Positions 58,355 through 64,000 of a stretch of 64,000 nucleotides of DNA are shown here, one piece after another. This DNA is from Castellaniella sp034675905 (GTDB lineage: Bacteria > Pseudomonadota > Gammaproteobacteria > Burkholderiales > Burkholderiaceae_B), in the NCBI RefSeq assembly GCF_034675905.1, contig NZ_JAUCCV010000002.1:310001-374000 (forward strand). Reading direction: 5' to 3'. Below the pieces are notes generated by a model that saw only the letters and a list, made by a program, of their open reading frames with translations, was not told where the DNA came from and searched no databases. The translations under genes were made by a program, and so were the position numbers. Each line of letters begins with the position of its first letter. The stretch's first letter is position 1.

Positions 58355-59562
58355 ACGCCACATCCGACTGCCTGTTTGAAAACCGCCTGACCGGCTGGTC
58401 CCTGCGGCTGGATGATCCCGTCGGGCGGATTGCCGTGCACCGACGGTCGGACCTGCCCGCCGCCTGGGACGCCATCGAGACCGCCCGCCAAGCCGGTCAC
58501 TGGGTAGCCTTGCTGCTGGATTACGAGCTGGGCGCCTGGCTGGACGATAGTCTTGCCCCACACGATCCGCCCCCCGACGCGCTGCCCCGCTTGACCGCGC
58601 TGGTGTACGCCCGGGCGCGGGAGCACGGCTGCCAAGATCCGGCGCAAGATCCGCCGACCGCCGCCCCAGACGCCTGCACGCGGCCCGCCGCGCCTTCGGA
58701 TGCCGCCATGCCAGGCCTGTCCATGCACAGCAGCCGATCCAAAGCCGATCATGCCCAGGCGATCGCCGCCATCCGCGAAGGCATCGGACGCGGCGACTAC
58801 TATCAGGTGAACTACACCATCCCGCTGCAGCTGGAGTGGCCGGCCGACCTGTCACCCGCGCAGGTCTACCAGGATCTGATCGCCCGCCACCCCGTTTCCC
58901 AGGCAGCCTGCCTGCGCGACGGCGATCGCTGGGTGCTGTCGCTGTCCCCCGAACTCTTTGTCGCCCGCCGGGGCAGCCGCCTGCTGACCCGCCCGATGAA
59001 AGGCACGGCTCCCCGCGACCCGGACCCCGTTCGTGATCGGCAGGCCGCCGAAGCGCTCTTGACCAGCAGCAAAAACCGCGCGGAAAACCTGATGATCGTC
59101 GACCTGCTGCGCAACGATCTGGGCCGCATCGCCACGCCGGGCAGCGTGCGCGTGCCGTCGCTGTTTCACCTGGAGGGCTACCCTTCCGTCTGGACGCTGA
59201 CTTCCTCGGTGCAGGCCGAAGCCCCTGATGTTCCCCTGCCCCAGGTCCTGCAGGCCCTGTTTCCCTGCGGTTCGATCACGGGCGCCCCCAAGATCGCCGC
59301 CATGCAGGCCATCCAGGCGCTGGAACACAGGCGTCGAGGCATCTACTGCGGCAGCGTCGGCTGGCTGGCGCCCAACGGCGATTTTTCCCTGAACGTCGCC
59401 ATCCGGACCATTGAGATGCGCGACGGCCAGGCTCAGTTCGGCGTCGGCGGTGGTATCGTCTTTGACTCCCAGGCCGATGAGGAATGGCAGGAATGCCTCT
59501 GGAAGGCCAGAATCCTGAACCGCTGGACCCTGCATGACGCCCACGCCCCCTGCCCTGATTGA
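58351..59562 (+). CDS. pabB: Aminodeoxychorismate synthase component I
   Basis: PabB converts chorismate and ammonia to 4-amino-4-deoxychorismate for folate synthesis. The 403-residue protein has a short N-terminal domain, then SRSKADHAQAIAAIREGIGRGDYYQVNYT, SPELFVARRGSRLLTRPMKGTAPRD (the lysine in MKGT marks PabB rather than anthranilate synthase TrpE, which has alanine there), NLMIVDLLRNDLGRIATPGSVRVPSLFHLEGYPSVWTLTSSVQ, and FPCGSITGAPKIAAMQAIQALEHRRRGIYCGSVGWL ending with FNVAIRTIE-like FSLNVAIRTIEMRDG. ATG 58351 overlaps the UvrA-like stop; the frame before it is inside that gene. Its end overlaps pabC by 29 bases, so the three genes are probably co-translated. Confidence 0.93.
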   Translation: MNATSDCLFENRLTGWSLRLDDPVGRIAVHRRSDLPAAWDAIETARQAGHWVALLLDYELGAWLDDSLAPHDPPPDALPRLTALVYARAREHGCQDPAQDPPTAAPDACTRPAAPSDAAMPGLSMHSSRSKADHAQAIAAIREGIGRGDYYQVNYTIPLQLEWPADLSPAQVYQDLIARHPVSQAACLRDGDRWVLSLSPELFVARRGSRLLTRPMKGTAPRDPDPVRDRQAAEALLTSSKNRAENLMIVDLLRNDLGRIATPGSVRVPSLFHLEGYPSVWTLTSSVQAEAPDVPLPQVLQALFPCGSITGAPKIAAMQAIQALEHRRRGIYCGSVGWLAPNGDFSLNVAIRTIEMRDGQAQFGVGGGIVFDSQADEEWQECLWKARILNRWTLHDAHAPCPD

Positions 59563-60229
59563 GACCATGCGGCTGGCACACGGCCGGATCGCCCTATGGC
59601 CCGGCCATCAGGCCCGGCTGCAAGCCTCTGCCGCCGCGCTGGGCTACCCGCTGGACCCGGTTGCGTTGAACGCACAGGTATCCGCCGCCATCCGCGCAAG
59701 CGCCACGGCGGCGCTGGCCCAGGATGGACGCCCCAGCGAACCCAGTCCCGTCTGGCGCATCCGGCTGCTGCTGGCTGCCGATGGCGCGCTATCCCTGGAA
59801 ACGACGCCGCTGCCCGACACGCCGACGCCGGTCCGGCTGGCGCTGGCCCAAGAGCGACTGGATGAAGCGCCGTCAGCCACCGACGCCAGCATCTGGCGCC
59901 GGCACAAGACGACCCGCCGCCCCTGGTTCAGCGCCGCCCAGGACTGGCTGCTGGCCCATCCGGACTACTTCGATCTGGTGTTTGGCGATGCAGCCGGCGC
60001 GCTCTGCGAAGGCAGCCGATGCAATCTCTATGTCCGCGACGCCCAAGGCTGCTGGCTGACGCCGCCGGCTGACGGCACGATCCTGCCCGGCGTCCAGCGC
60101 CAATGGCTGCTGGACCAAAGCCTGGTCCGCGAAGCGGCGCTCAGCCTGGTCGATCTGCGCCACGCGCCGGCCCTGCGGGTCTCGAACGCCTTGCGCGGCT
60201 GGCTGGATGCGCAACTGGATGCCGCATGA
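59534..60229 (+). CDS. pabC: Aminotransferase class IV, probable aminodeoxychorismate lyase
   Basis: PabC releases pyruvate from aminodeoxychorismate to give p-aminobenzoate. The 231-residue protein is of PLP fold-type IV: IETMRLAHGRIALWPGHQARLQASAAALGY at the start, the PLP lysine in IWRRHKTTRRPWFSAA, DLVFGDAAGALCEGSRCNLYVRDAQGCWLTPPADGTILPGVQRQWLL (the E-G-s-R-c-N signature) and a VSNALRGW C-terminus. It is shorter than E. coli PabC (269). Being 29 bases inside the end of pabB strongly supports the folate role over other class IV aminotransferases. The start ATG 59534 is the only reasonable choice. Confidence 0.9.
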   Translation: MTPTPPALIETMRLAHGRIALWPGHQARLQASAAALGYPLDPVALNAQVSAAIRASATAALAQDGRPSEPSPVWRIRLLLAADGALSLETTPLPDTPTPVRLALAQERLDEAPSATDASIWRRHKTTRRPWFSAAQDWLLAHPDYFDLVFGDAAGALCEGSRCNLYVRDAQGCWLTPPADGTILPGVQRQWLLDQSLVREAALSLVDLRHAPALRVSNALRGWLDAQLDAA

Positions 60230-60392
60230 CACTGGGCAGAAACACAGGCTGGTTGCATGCACAGCTTTACCCGCCCCCCCATGATCCTTTAGAATCGGAC
60301 GGTTGCCCCGCAAGGGTGGGCAGCGTTTGTCAATCCCCAGGCGTTCACTGGTCTTAGCCGGGCCGCACGCCGAAGAACGAATCCAGATACCC

Positions 60393-61052
60393 ATGCCGCC
60401 GCCCCATTCCGCCTGCGCACAATCCCATTCGTCTCCTTCCCCGGTGACACGCATCTTGAAACTGGCCTTGTGCGCTGGCGCGGTGGCTCTGGCCGGGTGC
60501 GCCACCCAGCCCCGCCAAACGGCGGACGCTACGTCCAACCACCTGCTGCGCGACAACTATCTGCTCAGCACCCAATCCGACCCGCTGGGCGCTTGGTTGG
60601 ATACCAAAGACAATCTGGCCATCGACTATCCGCAGTCCGGCGCGTCTTCCAGTCCACGTCCCAAGACCATGGCGACGACGGCCCTGAAGTTTCTGGGGGT
60701 CAAATACCGATACGGCGGGGATGCGCCTGGCGAAGGCTTCGATTGCAGCGGCTTGGTCGCCTATGCGGCTGAAAAATCCCTGGGGCTGAAACTGCCGCGC
60801 ACCGCCAGCAGCCAAGCCCAGGAAGGCATCTCGATCGACCGCGGCGAACTACGCCGGGGCGATCTGGTGTTCTTCAATACCCTGGGCCGCCGGTTTTCAC
60901 ACGTCGGCATCTACCTGGGCAACCATCAATTCGTGCATGCTCCGCGCACCGGCGCCGCCATCCGCGTCGAAAGCATGGACATCGCCTACTGGCGCAAACG
61001 CTACAACGGTGCGCGCCGCCTGCAAACCCAGCCCGAAACCGCTCGGCGCTAA
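60393..61052 (+). CDS. NlpC/P60-family lipoprotein (C40 peptidoglycan endopeptidase)
   Basis: A 219-residue predicted envelope lipoprotein. After a Ser/Pro-rich lead, the signal sequence ILKLALCAGAVALAGC ends in a lipobox (LAGC, acylated Cys about residue 37). The C-terminal domain is NlpC/P60: the catalytic cysteine in GVKYRYGGDAPGEGFDCSGLVAYAAEKSLGLKLPRTASSQAQEG, the first histidine in RRFSHVGIYLGNHQFVHAPRTG and the following polar residue. It would cut peptide cross-links between D-Glu and diaminopimelate, as in MepS/Spr. The start is not certain: ATG 60393 is used, and TTG 60303 would extend it. A TAGAAT -10-like site lies near 60291. It converges with the DUF2325 gene. Confidence 0.88.
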   Translation: MPPPHSACAQSHSSPSPVTRILKLALCAGAVALAGCATQPRQTADATSNHLLRDNYLLSTQSDPLGAWLDTKDNLAIDYPQSGASSSPRPKTMATTALKFLGVKYRYGGDAPGEGFDCSGLVAYAAEKSLGLKLPRTASSQAQEGISIDRGELRRGDLVFFNTLGRRFSHVGIYLGNHQFVHAPRTGAAIRVESMDIAYWRKRYNGARRLQTQPETARR

Positions 61053-61058
61053 CTAACC

Positions 61059-61424
61059 TCAGTTCAAACGCATCCGGGCCGCAGAAACGGCCTCGGGGTT
61101 TGCTCGCAAAGGGCACGCCTTACAGTACCCGCACTGATCCAATGCCTGCTGCATGCTGCACACCGACCGACGGCAGGTCATCACCCGCACGCCCGCACGC
61201 TGGGCGGCCGCCCGAAACGTCTTCATGACGTTATGCCCCAGAAAATCCGTCAACAAGATCACCAGATCCGTGCCTGAAGGCAAGGTCGGCGCCTTTTTCT
61301 GATGAGACGGATCCCGGCCGCTGATATGGTGCCGGATCGCGATATTGTGGTCTCGCAGCAGATCGGGAATATTGCCCAGCCGATCTGCGCCGACAACCAA
61401 GGCACTGACTTGAGATTGCACCAT
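61059..61424 (-). CDS. DUF2325 domain protein
   Basis: A 121-residue protein of the DUF2325 family: SALVVGADRLGNIPDLLRDHNIAIRHHISGRDPSHQKKAPTLPSGTDLVILLTDFLGHNVMKTFRAAAQRAGVRVM fits the family's Rossmann-like nucleotide or metal-binding core, followed by a cysteine-rich tail (TCRRSVCSMQQALDQCGYCKACPL) that could bind a metal ion. The function is unknown. ATG 61424 follows a purine-rich stretch. It is divergent from the Liv operon. An AT-rich stretch upstream contains a partial Fur-like site (ATAATAATCATT at 61481-61492), so iron-linked control is possible but unproven. Confidence 0.85.
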   Translation of the reverse strand: MVQSQVSALVVGADRLGNIPDLLRDHNIAIRHHISGRDPSHQKKAPTLPSGTDLVILLTDFLGHNVMKTFRAAAQRAGVRVMTCRRSVCSMQQALDQCGYCKACPLRANPEAVSAARMRLN

Positions 61425-61480
61425 GAGAACGGCTCCTGAAAGGAAACAGGAAAGCCTCTGCTTTCCATCAATGAATACAA

Positions 61481-61492
61481 ATAATAATCATT
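61481..61492. promoter_or_regulatory. Partial Fur-box-like sequence between DUF2325 and liv genes
   Basis: ATAATAATCATT contains the ATAATCATT core of the Fur consensus GATAATGATAATCATTATC but matches only about 12 of 19 positions overall, inside an AT-rich stretch of a GC-rich genome. It lies 57 bases upstream of the DUF2325 start. Confidence 0.3.
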
Positions 61493-61510
61493 CCTATTTA
61501 TCAACGCAAT

Positions 61511-61535
61511 CCCCAAGTGTAATTAAATTTTGGGG
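61511..61535. repeat. Inverted repeat CCCCAA...TTGGGG in the liv upstream region
   Basis: CCCCAA (61511-61516) and TTGGGG (61530-61535) flank the 13-base AT-rich spacer gtgtaattaaatt. It could be an operator with widely spaced half-sites or part of a promoter region; no -10/-35 pair could be fixed with confidence. Confidence 0.35.
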
Positions 61536-61645
61536 ACGCCATCAGGCTTGCCGTGATGTTCAGCCTTTGGTCAGAGAGTGTTCAGATGAACGTTATGTGT
61601 CAGGGCGCACAATTCCACACAGAACAAACATCAGGAGACTTTTCC

Positions 61646-62863
61646 ATGCATATGCTATTTCGGCATGGCCTGCCCTGCACCGCCATCGCACTGGCCCTGG
61701 GCCTGGCCAGCGGCGTCAGCCAGGCGGCGGACAATCAGATTCTGCTGGGCGCATCCGTCCAGCTGACCGGCCCGGTCGCCAATACCGGGCGGTATTACAA
61801 CGACGCCTACCAGCTGGCCGTCGATCAGATCAACCGCAAGGGCGGCGTGACCCTCAATGGGAAAAAATATACCCTGGCCCTGAAAATCTACGACAACCAG
61901 TCCGACGTCAATCTGAGCGTGCGCCAATACACGCAGCTGGTGTCCCAAGACAAGGTCAATTTCCTGCTGGGGCCCTTCGCCAGCAACTTCGCCCTGGCGG
62001 ATTCGGCGGTCTCGGAAAAATACCAGATCCCCATGGTTCAAGGCGGCGGAGCATCCGACCAGATTTTTTCCAGAGGCTTCAAATACGTCTTCGGCACGCT
62101 GGCGCCCGCCAGCGACTATTTCGGCAGCACGATCAAGATGTTCAAGCAGCTGAAGCCAGAGCCTGCCAAGGTCGCCCTGCTGTACGCGGACGATTCCTTT
62201 GATGTGTCGGTCGCCAAAGGCACCCGGCCGCTGCTGCAAGAGGCTGGGGTCCAGACCATATTGGATGAACGCTACAGTTCCAACGCCAGCGACTTCAACA
62301 CACTGCTCTCGCAGATCAAGTCCAAACAGGCCGATGCCGTCCTGGTCGCCGGGCATGAAACCGAAATCCTGAACTTCATCCGCCAGGCGAAAAGCCTGGA
62401 TGTGTCACCGAAGTTCTATTCCTTCACCGTCGGCGTGCCCAGCGAAGACTTCCGCAAGGCTCTGGGCAAGGATGCCGAATACGCCTTTGGCATGACGGCC
62501 TGGCTGCCCAGCGAAACCCTGAAGGACGACTGGTTCGGCGATGCAGCCCAGTTCGCCAAAGCCTGGGGCGCCCAGTACCGCTACGAACCCGACTACCATG
62601 CAGCATCGGGCGTGGCCGACGTCGAAGCGCTGGTCAAGGCCATCGAAAAAGCCGGCACCCTGGAACCCAAAGCCGTGCGCAATGCCCTGGCCGCCAGCGA
62701 CTTCAACAGCCTGTACGGACATATCAAATTCGCCGACAACGGTCAGATTCATCTGGACCAGACGGTGATCCAGGTGCAGAACGGCAAGCCGGCGGCCGTC
62801 TTTGACGGCGACAAATTCCTGGCCCAACCCCAGTACCCCATGCCCGACTGGTCGAAGCGCTAA
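61646..62863 (+). CDS. Branched-chain amino-acid ABC transporter substrate-binding protein (LivK/LivJ-like)
   Basis: A 405-residue periplasmic binding protein of the Leu/Ile/Val or amide/urea-type family. The signal peptide (about residues 1-28, IALALGLASGVSQA) is cleaved before ADNQ. The mature part has ILLGASVQLTGPVANTGRYYNDAYQLAVDQINRKGGVTLNGKKYTLALKIYDNQSDVNLSVRQYTQLVSQDKVNFLLGPF, KVALLYADDSFDVSVAKG and AVLVAGHETEILNFIRQAKSL, the usual Peripla_BP_6 pattern. ATG 61646 follows AGGAG at 8 bases; the open frame to 61553 is AT-rich leader. It is the first gene of a liv-type operon followed by LivH and LivM. Ligands of this family range over branched-chain amino acids, amides and aromatic acids. 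Confidence 0.92.
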   Translation: MHMLFRHGLPCTAIALALGLASGVSQAADNQILLGASVQLTGPVANTGRYYNDAYQLAVDQINRKGGVTLNGKKYTLALKIYDNQSDVNLSVRQYTQLVSQDKVNFLLGPFASNFALADSAVSEKYQIPMVQGGGASDQIFSRGFKYVFGTLAPASDYFGSTIKMFKQLKPEPAKVALLYADDSFDVSVAKGTRPLLQEAGVQTILDERYSSNASDFNTLLSQIKSKQADAVLVAGHETEILNFIRQAKSLDVSPKFYSFTVGVPSEDFRKALGKDAEYAFGMTAWLPSETLKDDWFGDAAQFAKAWGAQYRYEPDYHAASGVADVEALVKAIEKAGTLEPKAVRNALAASDFNSLYGHIKFADNGQIHLDQTVIQVQNGKPAAVFDGDKFLAQPQYPMPDWSKR

Positions 62864-62890
62864 TCCCCGGCAATCTTCGGAGCACCCGCC

Positions 62891-63754
62891 TTGGATCTTC
62901 TGCTGCAAGTCCTTGTCAACGGCATCCTGCAGGGCGGGCTATACGCCATCGTGGCGCTCGGCCTGGCTCTGGTCTGGGGGGTGCTCAATATCGTCAATCT
63001 GTCCCACGGCGCCTTCATCATGCTGGGCGCCTACCTGTCCTGGTACAGCTTTCACTGGCTGCACCTGGACCCCTTTCTGGGCTTGCCGCTGACGGCGGCG
63101 GTCATGTTCGTCCTGGGTTACGCCATCCAACGCGGCATCCTGAACCTGATCGTGCGCTCGCCCATGTTCAACACGCTGCTGATCACCTTCGGGATGGAAG
63201 TCGTCCTGACCTACCTGGCCCAGCTGGTGTTTTCCGCTGATTTCCGGGCCATCAACCCCGCCTATTCCGGCCAGAACATCACTTTGTTCAACGTCACCAT
63301 CCCGCTGGTGCGCCTGGCAGCCTGCATCATGGCCATCGCCCTGACGCTGATCATGTGGTATTTTTTGCTGCGCACCCGCCTGGGGCGGGCAATCCGCGCC
63401 ACGGCCCAGAACCTATCGGCCGCCCGGCTCTATGGCGTGGAACCGCGCCACCTGTATGCCGTGACCTTCGGCCTGGGCCTGGCCCTGGCGGGCGCGGCGG
63501 GCGGGCTCTACGGCACCGTCTCGCAGATCAATCCCTACATCGGCGCCACCCTGACGGCCAAATCCTTCGCCATCGCCATCATCGGCGGGCTGGACACGCC
63601 TCTGGGCGTCATCGCCGGCGGCCTGATCCTGGGCCTGATCGAATCCCTGACCACGCTGTACATCGGCCCCACCTATGCGGACGTCGCCAGCTTTGGCGTG
63701 CTGGTCCTGGTCTTGATCGTACGGCCCACCGGCCTGCTCGGGAGAACGGCATGA
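62891..63754 (+). CDS. livH: Branched-chain amino-acid ABC permease LivH
   Basis: A 287-residue permease with about eight helices: LLLQVLVNGILQGGLYAIVALGLALVWGVLNIVNLSHGAFIMLGAYLSW is the LivH N-terminus, and the EAA-like region RTRLGRAIRATAQNLSAARLYGVEPRHLYAVTFGLGLALAGAAGGLYG docks with LivG/LivF. The start is TTG at 62891, chosen because GGAG lies 8 bases upstream and the protein has the exact family N-terminus. Its stop overlaps the livM start (ATGA at 63751-63754). Confidence 0.93.
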   Translation: MDLLLQVLVNGILQGGLYAIVALGLALVWGVLNIVNLSHGAFIMLGAYLSWYSFHWLHLDPFLGLPLTAAVMFVLGYAIQRGILNLIVRSPMFNTLLITFGMEVVLTYLAQLVFSADFRAINPAYSGQNITLFNVTIPLVRLAACIMAIALTLIMWYFLLRTRLGRAIRATAQNLSAARLYGVEPRHLYAVTFGLGLALAGAAGGLYGTVSQINPYIGATLTAKSFAIAIIGGLDTPLGVIAGGLILGLIESLTTLYIGPTYADVASFGVLVLVLIVRPTGLLGRTA

Positions 63755-64000
63755 AATCCCTGCGTCTCCTGCTGATTCCGGCGGCGCTGATCGCGCTGGC
63801 CCTGCTGCCCTGGTATGGCTCCGACACCATGATCCAGTTCGGCATCAGCACGCTGCTGCTGGCCGTGCTGGCCCAAGGCTGGAACATCATCGGCGGCTAT
63901 ACCGGCTACCCCTCCTTCGGCAATTCCGTGTTCTACGGCCTGGGGGCCTACGGCGTGGGCATCGCCATGGTGCAATGGCAGCTGCCCTTTGCCGTCGGCA
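63751..64000 (+). CDS. livM: Branched-chain amino-acid ABC permease LivM, N-terminal part (cut by window edge)
   Basis: The 83 readable codons give MKSLRLLLIPAALIALALLPW, a first helix, then GISTLLLAVLAQGWNIIGGYTGYPSFGNSVFYGLGAYGVGIAM, the LivM signature (nGyaG..sfG...f.GlGAY). The ATG overlaps the livH stop. The rest of this gene, and presumably livG and livF, lie beyond the window. Confidence 0.9.
   Translation, partial: MKSLRLLLIPAALIALALLPWYGSDTMIQFGISTLLLAVLAQGWNIIGGYTGYPSFGNSVFYGLGAYGVGIAMVQWQLPFAVG

Overview
The window is GC-rich, densely packed chromosomal DNA. The gene content and order (aat-bpt-pyrD, dusB-fis-purH-ruvC-ruvA, glnS followed by minCDE, a phasin, a double-length UvrA-like protein) suggest a beta-proteobacterium of the Burkholderiales, most likely Alcaligenaceae (a Bordetella or Castellaniella relative). 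This placement rests on gene content and protein character only; there is no rRNA in the window. I see no tRNA, rRNA, CRISPR array, insertion sequence or prophage, and no gap between genes longer than 300 bases.

Layout. 1-7.3 kb: the N-terminus of a chemoreceptor, an M20 peptidase, an unknown protein, a Nudix hydrolase, the two N-degron aminoacyl-transferases (aat, bpt), a D-2-hydroxyacid dehydrogenase and pyrD. 7.5-11.8 kb: a four-gene CUT1-type ABC importer operon whose first start codon sits at the base of an RNA hairpin. 12-18.3 kb: a second chemoreceptor facing an RND efflux pump and its adaptor. 18.5-22.3 kb: a phasin with its promoter and terminator, an IclR regulator, a CinA-like protein, an EI24 membrane protein and a thioredoxin-like protein. 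22.3-28.5 kb: a DEAD-box helicase, ilvE, a zinc-finger protein, a YheT-type hydrolase, a BepA-type protease and a CtaG-type membrane protein.

28.6-36.9 kb holds ubiH-like, dusB, fis, purH, ruvC, ruvA and recQ on the plus strand, facing ruvB, which has its own LexA box. 37-41.1 kb is a tight minus-strand operon of a CydA-like subunit, CydB and a CLC chloride channel. The CydA-like protein lacks the heme and quinol residues of true cytochrome bd oxidase, and this is the most interesting item in the window. 41.1-45.8 kb: glnS, minC, minD, an abnormally extended minE and a convergent AEC transporter. 45.9-52.4 kb: an acyl-CoA dehydrogenase under a TetR-type palindrome, a glycine-zipper lipoprotein, an isochorismatase-fold hydrolase, ettA, an acidic unknown protein, a glycosyltransferase and a well-expressed-looking 42-residue basic peptide. 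52.7-60.2 kb: the 1898-residue UvrA-like protein coupled to pabB and pabC. 60.4-64 kb: an NlpC/P60 lipoprotein, a DUF2325 protein and the start of a branched-chain amino-acid (Liv) importer operon cut by the window edge.

Functional themes are DNA repair (ruvABC, recQ, UvrA-like), folate, pyrimidine and purine synthesis (pabBC, pyrD, purH), cell-division siting (minCDE), nutrient uptake, carbon storage and fatty-acid use (phasin, acyl-CoA dehydrogenase), and redox membrane proteins. The many very long open frames on the opposite strand of these genes are GC-skew shadows and are not annotated.
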